Shown here piece after piece: positions 25,815 through 35,414 of a DNA stretch of 35,817 bases; position 1 is the first letter of the stretch, and each line of letters opens with the position of its first letter. Below the pieces are notes generated by a model, which was not told the origin of the DNA, made no database searches, and saw nothing but the letters and a program-made list of their open reading frames with translations. Origin of the DNA: Sinomonas mesophila (GTDB lineage Bacteria > Actinomycetota > Actinomycetes > Actinomycetales > Micrococcaceae); NCBI RefSeq assembly GCF_001999765.1, contig NZ_KV908332.1, forward strand, positions 1-35,817, in the 5' to 3' direction. The position numbers were made by a program, and so were the translations under genes.

Positions 25815-28800
25815 CTACCCCTGGCCCCCGAGGTCCTCATACGCCGCCTGCACCTTGTACGCCCGCCCGCGGGCGATGTAGTAGCCGCGGCCCGGAACGT
25901 ACTTGGGATTGCGGATCCGCCCGAGCGACGTGTTCAGCAGCGAGTCGCCGTCGTGCTCGGCCGGGTTGAGCAGGAGGCCGCGGCGGCCGTTTTTGAACGG
26001 CTGCGAGAGGCTCCACGCCGAACTCCACGCGGAGGTCTCGGCCTCGCCGACGACCCACAAGCCCTCCCGGTCCATGGCCGTGATGAGCCCCGTCAGGGGG
26101 CTCTCGGCCAGGGACGAGTCGAACTCCGTGATGCCCTCGGCGAAGAGCGCGAACTCGCGCACGCCCACCTCGATCTGGAGCTCCTCCGCGGCCTGCGAGA
26201 CGGCGTCCTCGCCCGTGTAGCTCGCGTCCCACAGGGGCAGCGAGGCGATCGCCGACGTGCGCGCCCCGACGTACACGCGCCGGACGCCGGGCCGCGCCCG
26301 CCGCAGCGCCGCCGCGAGGGCGACGATCGCCGTCGTGCGCCCCGACCCGGGAGGGCCGGTGAGCATGAAAGCGCCCGACGGGTCCGCGAACAGCGGCTCG
26401 AGGCTCGTGTCCTCGATGCCGATCGCGACGCGCCCGCTGTCGAGCGGCAGCCGGTCGCCGGCGACGACGTCGGGCAGGCTCCGGATGCCCGGCGCCTCGG
26501 GCACGCCCTGGCGGCGCATGGCGGCGGCGAGGCGGCCGATCTCGCGCGCCTGGACGGCGACGTTCGCGTTCCCGCCGAGGATTGCGAGCTGCAGCTCGAG
26601 GCCGTCGACGACGCCGCGCCCCGGCGGCGACTGCGGCGTCACGACGTCCTTGGGCTGGTTGAACATCATGTAGTCGTCCTCGCCCGTCATGCGCAGGATG
26701 ATGCGCTTCTGCACCGAGGAGGCGATCGAGGCCGGGATCGAGTTGGTCCGGTCGCCCGTCATGACGAGGTGGACGCCGACGGCGCGCCCGTCAGAGGCCA
26801 GCTGGGTGAGGATGTCGAAGACGTTGCTCTCGGAGGAGTACTCGTAGAGCTCGCGGAAGGCGCCCATGCCGTCGATGAGGACGATGATGCGCGGCTCGTC
26901 CGGGGCGTCCGCGAGCCGGCGGTACTCCCCGACCGTCCCGGCGCGGGCCGCGGCGTACCGGTCGGAGCGCTCGTCGACGATCGCGCCGAGGTGCCGCATG
27001 AGCCGCCCGACGCGCTCGGCGTCGTCGGCGTCGATCACGGCGCCCACGTGCGGCAGGTCCGCGAGCATGTGCAGGCCCTGGGAGCCCGCATCGATGCCGT
27101 AGACCTGCACGGGCCCGCCGCGCACCGTCACGGCCGAGGCGACGGCGATGGTGCGCAGCGCCGCGGACTTGCCCGAGCCGCCCGTTCCGTAGACGGCCAT
27201 GTTCCCGTCGCGGTCCGGCTCGTAGGAGAACGTGGGCTGGGACTGGCGGGCCGGGTTGTCGACGACGCCGAGCAGGAGCCGCTCGTCGGTGCGCGGGTTC
27301 GGGAGCCTCGTGAAGTCGTAGGTCTGCGGGAGCTCCTCGAGCCAGGGCTTGCGCGGCAGGCCGATCTCGAGCCGGTCCGCGGCGGTCGAGATCGTGCGGA
27401 CCATGCGGGCGATGTCGTTGGGCCCCTCCACCTCCAGCTCGGCCCCGGCGGTGGCGGACGCGGGCTGCTCCCACGCGGCGCCCGAGCCGAAGTCCATCTC
27501 CACGATGTCGATCCGCGGCTTGGCCGGCTTGTCCGTGGTCCACCCGGACGCGTACCCGGTCTGGAAGCCCTGGATCCGGCCGGGCCCCGTCTTGGCGGCA
27601 CCGCGGCCCGGGATGGCCGGGTCGAAGTACGCTGCGGTCTTCTCGCCGAGAATGTCCTCGGAGTCGGCCTCGTCCGCCATGCGCAGGGCGATGCGCAGGT
27701 TCGTGTTCGCGCGGAGGTTGTCCTTGATGACGCCGGCGGGCCGCTGGGTCGCGAGGATGAGGTGGAGGCCGAGCGAGCGGCCGCGCGCGGCGACGTCCAC
27801 GACGCCGTCCACGAATTCGGGCACCTCCGTGGCGAGCGCGGCGAACTCGTCGACGACGATGATGAGGTACGGGGGCGTGTCCGGGTCCGCGGCCCGCTCC
27901 ATCGCGAGCAGGTCCTTGGCCTTCTTCCGGTTGAAGAGGTGCTCGCGGTAGTGCAGCTCGGCCCGCAGCGAGGTCAGGGCCCGGCGCACGAGGTGCGGGG
28001 ACAGGTCCGTCACGAGCCCGACGGTGTGGGGCAGGCTCACGCAGTCCGCGAAGGCCGCGCCGCCCTTGTAGTCGACGAACAGGAACGTGACCCGGTCCGG
28101 GCTGTACGCCGACGCCATGCCGAGCACCCAGGACTGGAGGAACTCGGACTTGCCCGCGCCGGTGGTCCCGCCGACGAGGGCGTGGGGGCCCTCGTTCTTG
28201 AGGTCGAGGAAGAACTGCTCGACGCCCTTGGAGCCCACGAGCGCGCGCAGCGTCCCCTTGGCCTTGGGATTGGCGACGGCGCTCGAGCGCACCGAGTTGG
28301 ACTGCTGCCAGCGCTCGGCGACGGTGCCGGCGTCGTCCGCGATCTCCTTGCCGGCGAGAGTCACGTAGCTCACGGCGCGCGGGAGGTCCGAATCGTCGTC
28401 GACGGGTTTGCCGACGTCCACGATCGGGGTGAGCATGCGCCCGAGCTGGACGGCGAGGGCCTCGTCGACGCTCTCGCAGCTCACCGGGTAGGTGTGCCTG
28501 CCGAGGCGCACGTGGCCGCTCGTGGCGCCGTGCTCGCCGTCCGCCACGACGAAGTCGCGGCAGCACTGCGGGAGCTGCTCGACGCTCGCGGCGACCCACA
28601 CGACGTGGATGCCGACGTCGGGCCCGAGCTCGGCGAGGCGGGTGATCCGGCCGCGGTCGACGGGCGCATCGTCCTCGACGATCACGACGACGGTGGGCAC
28701 GATCGGCTCGGTCGCGCCGTCGTGCTCCTCCGCGACGGCGCCGCGGCGGCCGGTCGGCCGCGTCATGCCGCCCGAGGTGCGCACCGCGAGGAGGTCCTCG

Positions 28801-30299
28801 AGGCGCGTGAGCAGGAGCGTCCCGGCGGCCGACCCGGCGGCCAGGTGGTCCCCGGCGAGCGGCGAGTGTGGCGAACCGACGTGTGGGAGCCATTGGAGCC
28901 AGTCCCAGCGGGCCTTGGACTCGTGGGAGGCGAGGGCGGCGATGGCGACCTCGGCCGGCGAGTGCAGGCCCGCGACCTGCAGGACCACGCCGCGGGCGAT
29001 GTCCTCGACGAGGCCGCGCGGTCCCGCAATGCCGAGACCGCCGCACTGGCGCAGGCTCGCCGTGATCGGCACCGCGTCGAGGACCGCGAAGCGCTCGGCG
29101 GCCTCGTGGATGCGGCGTGTGAACTCGGGGAGGGTCTGGCCCTCCTTGGGCGTCGTGACCGTGACCCGGCTCGGAGCGGCGCCGAGGCCAAGTCGCACGG
29201 TGAGGAACTCGCGGTGCTCCGGGGCATGTGTCCACAGGAGCGGCCCCAGCCGGTAGATCGATTCGACGGTCTCCGCGACCGAGGGGGCCTCCTGGAGCCG
29301 CACGGCACGCTCGACCGTCTGCAGCTCGGTGATCTGCCGGCCGAACTCGGCGAGGCGCCCCTCGAACAGGGCGCTCTCCTCGCGCAGTTCCTGCTTCGCG
29401 TGGCGCCGGAACTCGAGCCACATGCCGATCGAGAAGAGCGGCATCATGGCCATGAAGATGACCGAGAGCAGGTTCTGCAGGACCACGAGCATCACGGCGC
29501 CCATGGCCATCGGCAGGATCACCATGGCGATCGGGAACGGCTGGTTCTTGGGCCGCTGCGGACCCTCGGGGACCTCGCGCTCCTGGGCGGGGAACCGCGG
29601 CACGACGCGCGGGGAGCGGTTGAACGGCACGAGCGGCGAGGTCTGGGCCCGGGCTGTTCCATGGCCGAGCCCGCTGCCCAGTCGAACAACGGAGATGGTC
29701 GTCTCGCCGATCGTGACCGCGTCCGAGGACGCGAGCACCGCGCGGGAGACGGTGTGCCCGTCCATGACGAGCCCGTTGGAGGAGTTGAGGTCGACGATCT
29801 CGATCGTCTCCCCCACGGTGATGCGCGCGTGCCGCTTCGAGGCGAGCGGGTCGGTGAGCGCGACGTCGGCGCCCGCCCCGCGGCCGATGAGGCTCGCCCC
29901 TGCCGGGAGCGAGAACTCGGCCCCGGCATCGGGACCGGAGACCACGCGCAGGGTCGCCGCGGCGGGCCCGCGGTCGACCGCCCCCAAGCTGCCCGGCCCG
30001 CCTGCGCGCGGGTCGACGCGCGAGACCGAGACGGTCGAGCCCTGCCGGAGTCCGGACTCGAGCAGGTTGCCCGCGGGGTCGAGGACCCTGCCGGTCATGC
30101 CCCCGGCGAGGACGGACTCCTCGACGCGCAGGGTGAGGCCATCGAGCGCGGTGGGCGCGGGGTCGGCACCCTCGGTGCGTGCCGGGTCGGCGAGGTAGAG
30201 CTCGCGGGCCACGTCGGCCACGGTCGCCAGGCCGTCCACGGTCACGGCGAGGTCCGCTGCCGGCGACGGGTCGCGCCGCAGCGTGAGTCTGATCCGCAC
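25815..30299 (-). CDS. eccC: EccC/EssC-type FtsK-SpoIIIE secretion ATPase with N-terminal FHA domain
   Basis: This 1494-residue protein is the motor of the type VII secretion system. Order: an N-terminal beta-rich domain (1-95), FHA domain (about 117-207: SLIGRGAGADVALTD, SKRHARI, NSSNGLVMDG), two adjacent transmembrane helices (about 257-296), then three FtsK-type ATPase modules. Walker A motifs: GGTTGAGKSEF (residue about 709, with Walker B LIIVVDEFAALA), GTGGSGKSAAL (about 1035), and GPPGSGRTTAI (about 1314), where the P-loop lysine is arginine and the module is probably inactive. FHA before the membrane segment is the EssC/YukB layout of Firmicutes rather than mycobacterial EccCa/Cb. The GTG at 30299 overlaps the upstream stop (TAGTG); a longer frame exists but runs antisense-style through the neighbouring gene. 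Confidence 0.95.
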   Translation of the reverse strand: MRIRLTLRRDPSPAADLAVTVDGLATVADVARELYLADPARTEGADPAPTALDGLTLRVEESVLAGGMTGRVLDPAGNLLESGLRQGSTVSVSRVDPRAGGPGSLGAVDRGPAAATLRVVSGPDAGAEFSLPAGASLIGRGAGADVALTDPLASKRHARITVGETIEIVDLNSSNGLVMDGHTVSRAVLASSDAVTIGETTISVVRLGSGLGHGTARAQTSPLVPFNRSPRVVPRFPAQEREVPEGPQRPKNQPFPIAMVILPMAMGAVMLVVLQNLLSVIFMAMMPLFSIGMWLEFRRHAKQELREESALFEGRLAEFGRQITELQTVERAVRLQEAPSVAETVESIYRLGPLLWTHAPEHREFLTVRLGLGAAPSRVTVTTPKEGQTLPEFTRRIHEAAERFAVLDAVPITASLRQCGGLGIAGPRGLVEDIARGVVLQVAGLHSPAEVAIAALASHESKARWDWLQWLPHVGSPHSPLAGDHLAAGSAAGTLLLTRLEDLLAVRTSGGMTRPTGRRGAVAEEHDGATEPIVPTVVVIVEDDAPVDRGRITRLAELGPDVGIHVVWVAASVEQLPQCCRDFVVADGEHGATSGHVRLGRHTYPVSCESVDEALAVQLGRMLTPIVDVGKPVDDDSDLPRAVSYVTLAGKEIADDAGTVAERWQQSNSVRSSAVANPKAKGTLRALVGSKGVEQFFLDLKNEGPHALVGGTTGAGKSEFLQSWVLGMASAYSPDRVTFLFVDYKGGAAFADCVSLPHTVGLVTDLSPHLVRRALTSLRAELHYREHLFNRKKAKDLLAMERAADPDTPPYLIIVVDEFAALATEVPEFVDGVVDVAARGRSLGLHLILATQRPAGVIKDNLRANTNLRIALRMADEADSEDILGEKTAAYFDPAIPGRGAAKTGPGRIQGFQTGYASGWTTDKPAKPRIDIVEMDFGSGAAWEQPASATAGAELEVEGPNDIARMVRTISTAADRLEIGLPRKPWLEELPQTYDFTRLPNPRTDERLLLGVVDNPARQSQPTFSYEPDRDGNMAVYGTGGSGKSAALRTIAVASAVTVRGGPVQVYGIDAGSQGLHMLADLPHVGAVIDADDAERVGRLMRHLGAIVDERSDRYAAARAGTVGEYRRLADAPDEPRIIVLIDGMGAFRELYEYSSESNVFDILTQLASDGRAVGVHLVMTGDRTNSIPASIASSVQKRIILRMTGEDDYMMFNQPKDVVTPQSPPGRGVVDGLELQLAILGGNANVAVQAREIGRLAAAMRRQGVPEAPGIRSLPDVVAGDRLPLDSGRVAIGIEDTSLEPLFADPSGAFMLTGPPGSGRTTAIVALAAALRRARPGVRRVYVGARTSAIASLPLWDASYTGEDAVSQAAEELQIEVGVREFALFAEGITEFDSSLAESPLTGLITAMDREGLWVVGEAETSAWSSAWSLSQPFKNGRRGLLLNPAEHDGDSLLNTSLGRIRNPKYVPGRGYYIARGRAYKVQAAYEDLGGQG

Positions 30300-31087
30300 T
30301 AGTCCCCCTCGGGTCCGGAGAGCAGCTGCGCGTCGAGCAGCGCCAGGTCGTCGGCCGTGACGAGATGGGAGCTCACGGCGTGCTCCACGAGCCGCGCCCG
30401 GCGGTTGGTCGCGAGCTTGCCGCCGCCGGCGCGCAGCCCGGCGACGCCCACACGGTCGAGCTTGTCGCACACGTTGTCGAGCTTGCGGTTGAACTTGGTC
30501 AGGGCCCAGCCAAGGCGCTTGGCGGCCGCCGCGGAGGTCGGGATGGCGCTCAGGCCCGTCCCGTCGCGGCGCAGCATGGGCTCGGCGAGGGCGACGATGA
30601 GGGCCTTCTGCGAGTCTGTGAACGTGATCGGGCCGATCGTCGTCTCGCCGACGTCGCCGGTAGTGTCTGCGCTTTCCATCACCATGCTCTGCCGGAACGC
30701 GGGGGTGCGCACGTGCACGGCGAACTCATAGGTCGTGGAGCCCGCGGTGAAGATGACGTTCGTGTGGCCGAACACGAGTGGGATGCGCGCGCCCGGGACG
30801 ACCCAGGCCTGGAGCCCGCCGCTCAGGTCGGCGACCGTCGCGGAGAGCAGGGATCCCACGTTGCTGAGCCACCAGATCCCGTCGATGCGGGAGATCTCGA
30901 GGAAGCGCCGGTGCAGGTACGGGTTGTCGTCGACCTCGAGGTCGCCCTCCCGGCCGATGCTGAACACCTCCGCCGGGTCTGGCCGGTAGAGCTCGCCGCA
31001 GAAGTCCACGACGAGATCTCCCGCCCTGCCCCCCGCTGCGTCCGTGGCCGCGCCCGGCGGCGCGTAGCCCGTGCTGTCCGTTGTCAT
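30299..31087 (-). CDS. FHA-domain protein with C-terminal helical DNA-binding-like part
   Basis: This is a 262-residue soluble protein. An FHA-like domain spans about residues 28-125 (VFSIGREGDLEVDDNPYLHRRFLEI, WWLSNVGSLLSATVAD, RIPLVFGHTNVIFTAG); the phosphothreonine loop is less canonical than in the other FHA genes here. The C-terminal half (about 150-255) is helical, TDSQKALIVALAEPMLRRDG then SAAAAKRLGWALTKFNRKLDNVCDKLDRVGV, and looks like a winged-helix module. Its stop overlaps the eccC start, and it lies downstream of the kinase gene. Its place in the operon suggests an adaptor between the kinase and EccC. The combination of FHA and helix-turn-helix could also mean a regulator. Confidence 0.85.
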   Translation of the reverse strand: MTTDSTGYAPPGAATDAAGGRAGDLVVDFCGELYRPDPAEVFSIGREGDLEVDDNPYLHRRFLEISRIDGIWWLSNVGSLLSATVADLSGGLQAWVVPGARIPLVFGHTNVIFTAGSTTYEFAVHVRTPAFRQSMVMESADTTGDVGETTIGPITFTDSQKALIVALAEPMLRRDGTGLSAIPTSAAAAKRLGWALTKFNRKLDNVCDKLDRVGVAGLRAGGGKLATNRRARLVEHAVSSHLVTADDLALLDAQLLSGPEGD

Positions 31088-31136
31088 GCCTTGCCCCTCC
31101 CGCTTGGCGTGTCCGTCAGTTCTCTCGTGGCCCCCG

Positions 31137-32822
31137 TCACGCCGGGAAGCACGCGCTCGGCGCCGTCTCGTCCATCGCCCCAGCGGCGCCGTCGCTGCGC
31201 CGGACGACGACGCGCACGCACGTCGCGCCCGAGGCCTGCTTCGGCACGAGCACCTCGGTCGCCGTGACGGCCCGGGGCGGCTCCTGCCCCGTGAGCTTGA
31301 GGACCGTGACCATGTAGGAGTCCCCCGGCCTGGGCTGCGGGTTGGTCCACGTGAACTTCACGTTCGCCCCGGCGTCGGTGCCCGCGAGGTGCTCCACGGC
31401 CGGGACCGTGCCCGAGTCAAGGGCATCGACCGGGGGCGCGCTGTGCGTCGTCTGGTTCGGGGTGGGCCGGTCCGCGAGGCTCGGGGCCACGAGCACCCCC
31501 GCGACCACGGCGGCCACGAGGACTGCTCCGGCGGCGATCGAGGCGACGAGCGTCCGACGGCGCCGCGCGCCTGGGTGCCCCTCCTCGGGGTCGCCGTGTT
31601 CGCCGTCGTCCTGCCCGTCCCACTGCCCCTGGCCGGCCTGCCCGCGCAGGACGGTCGCGTCGCCGCGCAGGACTGTCGAGTCCGCTGTGTCAGTGGGCGC
31701 GTTGCCCTGGCCCCGCACAACGGTCGAGCCGGCGGTGTCGGCGGGTGCGGGGGCGTACGGGGCCCGCAGGGGCGCACTCGTCGAGGCGAGTGCCCCCGTC
31801 GTCGCGCCCGCCGCGGCCCCCGGGCGGGTCGGCGCCGGCGGGGCGGGCGCGGGACGCGGTGACCGCGGCGTCCCTTCGGGGTTGATCGAGACGACCCCGC
31901 GCACGCGGGTCTCCTCGAAGCCCGCGTCCGGGTCGTCGTCGTCCACGACCTCCTCGAGCACCTCGAACGGCGTCACCGACAGGCTCAGCTCGCTCTGGAT
32001 CCGCTGGAGCGCGAGGGCGAACGTGTGGGCCGAGGAGTAGCGGCTCTCGGGCGCCTTGGACATCGCGGTCGAGAGCACAAGCTCGAGCGATTCGGGCACG
32101 TCGGGGCGGCCGATCGGCGGCACGGGCGCCGAGTGGATGCGCTGGATGAGCGAGCGCTGCGAGTTGTCCCCTCCCGGGAGGACGAACGGCGAGCGTCCGG
32201 CGAGGAGCGTGTAGAGCGTCGCGCCGAGCGCCCACACGTCCAGCCGCACGCCGTCGACCGCACCGCTGCGGAAGGACTCGGGCGGGGACCACGGGATCGA
32301 CATGCCCATGTCGCTGTCCCCGCCGCCCTCGACCGTGCCGGCGATGCCGAAGTCGGCCAGCGCGGGCCGGTTGTAGTCGGTCACGAGGATGTTCGCCGGC
32401 TTGATGTCGCGGTGCGCGATCCCGGCCCGGTGCGCCGTCTCGACCGCGGAGGAGACCTGGATCCCGATCGCGAGGACCTCGTCGACGCTCAGGCGCTCGC
32501 GCCGGTAGCGGATGTCGAGGCTCGGGCGCGAGCAGTACTCCATGGCCAGGTACGAGTGCCCGTCGTCGGTGATCTCCGCCTGGTAGATCGTGACGATGTA
32601 CGGGTGGGACGAGAGCTGGGCCATGAGGTTGGCCTCCGTCTCGAACTGGCGGCGCGCGCTCTCGGTGCGCAGGCCCGAGACGAGGACCTTGACGGCGACC
32701 TTGCGGCGAGGGCGGTCCTGCTCGTAGAGGAAGACGTCCGAGAAGCCGCCCGAGCCGAGCAGGCCCAGGTAGCGGAAGCCGGGAAGCTCGGGGGGCGGCG
32801 CGGGCGGGCGCTTCGAGCTCAC
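31137..32822 (-). CDS. Transmembrane Ser/Thr protein kinase (PknB-like)
   Basis: In this 561-residue protein the kinase domain spans 15-280: GSGGFSDVFL (23-32), K45 in VAVKVL, HRDIKPANIL with D139, DFGIAG at 157-162, and PWSPPESF in place of the usual APE segment. The Pro/Ala/Thr-rich juxtamembrane part (about 290-420) holds repeated TRVRG, STVVRG, STVLRG and ATVLRG motifs. One transmembrane helix (424-446) leads to an outside domain of about 115 residues resembling a fibronectin III fold (VKFTWTNPQPRPGDSYMVTV). The GTG at 32822 overlaps the upstream stop (GTGA). With the PP2C and FHA genes it probably controls the secretion motor; the Thr-rich linker may be an autophosphorylated docking site. 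Confidence 0.95.
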   Translation of the reverse strand: MSSKRPPAPPPELPGFRYLGLLGSGGFSDVFLYEQDRPRRKVAVKVLVSGLRTESARRQFETEANLMAQLSSHPYIVTIYQAEITDDGHSYLAMEYCSRPSLDIRYRRERLSVDEVLAIGIQVSSAVETAHRAGIAHRDIKPANILVTDYNRPALADFGIAGTVEGGGDSDMGMSIPWSPPESFRSGAVDGVRLDVWALGATLYTLLAGRSPFVLPGGDNSQRSLIQRIHSAPVPPIGRPDVPESLELVLSTAMSKAPESRYSSAHTFALALQRIQSELSLSVTPFEVLEEVVDDDDPDAGFEETRVRGVVSINPEGTPRSPRPAPAPPAPTRPGAAAGATTGALASTSAPLRAPYAPAPADTAGSTVVRGQGNAPTDTADSTVLRGDATVLRGQAGQGQWDGQDDGEHGDPEEGHPGARRRRTLVASIAAGAVLVAAVVAGVLVAPSLADRPTPNQTTHSAPPVDALDSGTVPAVEHLAGTDAGANVKFTWTNPQPRPGDSYMVTVLKLTGQEPPRAVTATEVLVPKQASGATCVRVVVRRSDGAAGAMDETAPSACFPA

Positions 32823-34486
32823 GGCACCGCCTCGAAGGTCAGGGTCACGCCGTCCCCGAGGTCCGCGACGTCGCCGTCGAGCACGATCGACATCTCGCCC
32901 TGCGCGAGCCTGCGCGGCGACTGGCCGGGCCGCTCGAGCACGGTCCCGTTGGTCGCCTTGAGATCGCGGAGCATGACGTGCCAGCCCTCGAGGCGCACCT
33001 CGAGGTGGTTGCGCGAGATGTCGCCGGACGGGCTCGCGACCGTCACGAGGCGCGGCATGCCGCCGCTCGCGACCCGCGAGACGGAGGGCTGGCGCCCGAC
33101 GACGAGCGGCTCCTCGAGCTCGATGACCTCGCCGCTCGAGAACCGGACCCGGCCCAGGGCGGGGCGCGGGAGCTGCTCGGGCTCGCCCGTGATGGGCTCG
33201 CCGCAGGCGGGGCACTGGGCGTAGGACGGCGGGTTGGCGTGGCCGCGCGGGCAGCGGCGGCCCAGCACGAGAGGCCCCTCGCGGCGGTCCGCCGGCGACG
33301 GCGGGGCGCCGCGGCGGTCTGCGCCGGCGTCGTCGCCGGCGGGCGGCGGCACGGTCAGGCCGAGGTCTCCCGTGGCGCCGCGGTCCGCGGGCTGGTCCTC
33401 AAGGCCGTCGAGGTCGCTGCGCATGACGGTCTCGCCGTCGTGGTCGCCGAAGAGCTCGGACGTGATGGAGCGGTCCTCGGGGCCCCGTTCGGGCGCCTGC
33501 GGGCTCTCCCGGTCCCGGCCGGGGCCGGCCGGCTCCGGGGCCGGCCCGGCCCACGGGAGGGAGTCGATGAGGAGGCTCGGCGGCGTCCATGCGAGAGCCG
33601 GGGATGCCGGCGGGGCCGCTGCCGGCTGGGCCAGCGGCTCCGTCGTCCGCGGCGGCGGGAGCGGGTCGGTCGTCTGCTCGGGCCCGGGCCCGTCGTGCTC
33701 CTCGGCCTCGCTCTCGCGCACGGCCGCGTCCTCGACCGAGCGCACGACCGTGCTGCCCCACAGCTGGTCGTAGGAGGACGTCGTCGTCGTGGGGTGGTCC
33801 TCGGCCGGCGCTGCCGCAGGAGCAGCCTCGGCGGGGGGCTCGGCGGCAGGAAGCGGGGCCTCGTCGGCCGGGAGCTGGGTGTCCGTGGGCGGAAGGATCG
33901 TCGCGTCGAGGCTGCCCTGCTCTCCAGCGGCCGGCTCCCCCGCAGCGGACTCCCTGGCCGGGGCAGCCGCGGGGGCCTCCGTCTGGGCAGGGGCAGCCGT
34001 CGGCGCGGGTGCAGCCGCGGTCGCCGGTTCAGCCGCCGGCATCGGCGCTGCCCCGTTCCCGGAATGCACGCGCACGGACGCGGCACCCACGGCGCCGCCT
34101 TCGAGCGGGAGCGAGGGGCCGCCGTCGTCCTCGCCCACGAGCTCGACCGCCGTCCAGCCGTCGACCCCGCGCTCAAGCCACGTGCCGACGTCGGCGCCGC
34201 TCACGCGCTCGCGGCCCGCCGGCGTCGTGACCGCCGCGTCCACGGCCCCGCGCACGAGCAGGCGCAGCCGCTCGCGGTGCTCGGCGATGCCGAAGGCGGG
34301 GAGCCGGGCGAACCCGAACTCGGCCGTGAGGGCATCGAGGACTCCGTAGAGGTCAGTGCCGTCGCCCAGGAGGGCCCACAGGCGGGGGACGAGGGGGCGG
34401 CCGTGCTCGACGGGCAGGAGCACCGCGAGGTGCCCCCGCGCGACGAGCGTCCATCGGGTGCCCGGGCAGTACTCACGCGTCGCCAT
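32819..34486 (-). CDS. Zinc-ribbon and FHA-domain protein of the secretion operon
   Basis: This is a 555-residue protein. An N-terminal globular part (about 1-130) reads MATREYCPGTRWTLVARGHL and LWALLGDGTDLYGVLDALTAEFG and is not recognised. A long Ala/Pro-rich disordered linker follows, carrying DATILPPTDT (T196), GSTVVRS (T246) and GETVMRS (T353). Near residue 412 a four-Cys zinc ribbon (CPRGH...CPACG) precedes a C-terminal FHA domain (about 455-550) with LVVGRQPSVSR, GDISRNHLEVRLEGW and DLKATNGTVL. GGAGGA precedes the ATG at 34486, which lies 14 bases inside the phosphatase gene. The linker threonines resemble those in the kinase and are likely phosphorylated by it; the FHA domain would read such marks. 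Confidence 0.88.
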   Translation of the reverse strand: MATREYCPGTRWTLVARGHLAVLLPVEHGRPLVPRLWALLGDGTDLYGVLDALTAEFGFARLPAFGIAEHRERLRLLVRGAVDAAVTTPAGRERVSGADVGTWLERGVDGWTAVELVGEDDGGPSLPLEGGAVGAASVRVHSGNGAAPMPAAEPATAAAPAPTAAPAQTEAPAAAPARESAAGEPAAGEQGSLDATILPPTDTQLPADEAPLPAAEPPAEAAPAAAPAEDHPTTTTSSYDQLWGSTVVRSVEDAAVRESEAEEHDGPGPEQTTDPLPPPRTTEPLAQPAAAPPASPALAWTPPSLLIDSLPWAGPAPEPAGPGRDRESPQAPERGPEDRSITSELFGDHDGETVMRSDLDGLEDQPADRGATGDLGLTVPPPAGDDAGADRRGAPPSPADRREGPLVLGRRCPRGHANPPSYAQCPACGEPITGEPEQLPRPALGRVRFSSGEVIELEEPLVVGRQPSVSRVASGGMPRLVTVASPSGDISRNHLEVRLEGWHVMLRDLKATNGTVLERPGQSPRRLAQGEMSIVLDGDVADLGDGVTLTFEAVP

Positions 34487-35414
34487 CGTCGTCCTCCTCC
34501 CCCTGTCCGCTGTCCTGGCCGCGCGCGCCGCCGCCGGTCGTGCCGTCACCCTCCGCACCCTTGGCCCCCACCACTGGCACGGGGCCCGTATCGCGGTCGA
34601 GTGTGTCCCCATCCGGGCTGAGCCGCGGCGCGGTCTCGGGCAGGCCGAGCGCATCGGCGGCGTCGCGCACGTCGACGACGACGACCGTGACGTTGTCCCG
34701 CCCGCCCTTGCGGATCGCGGCGTCCACGAGTGCGTCCACGGCGTCCTGCGGATGCTCGTGCGAGGCGAGGATGCTGTGGATCTCCGTATCGCGCAGCTCG
34801 CTCGTGAGCCCGTCTGAGCACACGAGGAGCCGGTCGCCGTCCTCGACGGGCAGGAGCCAGAAGTCCGCCTCGGCGTCCTCGCCGGTGCCGAGGGCGCGGG
34901 TGACGACGTGCCGGCGGGGGTGCACGAGCGCCTCCTCGGGCGTGATCTCCCCCGCCTCGATGAGCTCGCGGACCTCGGAGTGGTCCACGCTGATCTGCAC
35001 GAGGCCGCCGCTGCTGCTGAGCCGGTACGTGCGCGAGTCGCCGACATTGGCCACGAGCCAGTAGGGCACCGAGGAGATCTCGATGAGCACGGCCCCGGAC
35101 AGTGTCGTCCCTGCCCGCGCGCCCGTGGCCTGGCGGATGCGCCAGTCGGCCCGCTCGATGACCTGCTGGATCTGCCGAGCCGTGGCCCGGTGCGTGCCGT
35201 GCGCCAGGACGGGGGCCTCGCGCAGGGTCTGGATGCACAGCTGGCTCGCGACCTCGCCGGCCTCGTGCCCGCCCATCCCGTCGGCGACCATGAAGACCGG
35301 GTCCTGGGCGAGGAACGCGTCCTCGTTGAGCTCGCGCCGCAGGCCCCGGTCGGTGCCGAAGCCGACCGTGAGGGTCAGGCGCGGCTCGAGGTCGGCGAAG
35401 TGGGTGTCTGTCAC
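34473..35414 (-). CDS. PP2C-family Ser/Thr protein phosphatase
   Basis: This is a 313-residue protein. PPM metal-binding motifs are all present: VGFGTDRGLRRELNEDAF (D32), FMVADGMGGHEAGE (D45, G46), YWLVANVGDSRTYRL, DRLLVCSDGLTSEL and GGRDNVTVVVVD. There is no transmembrane helix; an acidic Gly-rich tail follows the catalytic domain (about 15-260). It should reverse phosphorylation by the kinase two genes downstream. The GTG at 35414 overlaps the stop of the upstream FHA gene, and its own 3' end overlaps the next gene by 14 bases, so the operon is tightly coupled. Confidence 0.96.
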   Translation of the reverse strand: MTDTHFADLEPRLTLTVGFGTDRGLRRELNEDAFLAQDPVFMVADGMGGHEAGEVASQLCIQTLREAPVLAHGTHRATARQIQQVIERADWRIRQATGARAGTTLSGAVLIEISSVPYWLVANVGDSRTYRLSSSGGLVQISVDHSEVRELIEAGEITPEEALVHPRRHVVTRALGTGEDAEADFWLLPVEDGDRLLVCSDGLTSELRDTEIHSILASHEHPQDAVDALVDAAIRKGGRDNVTVVVVDVRDAADALGLPETAPRLSPDGDTLDRDTGPVPVVGAKGAEGDGTTGGGARGQDSGQGEEDDDGDA

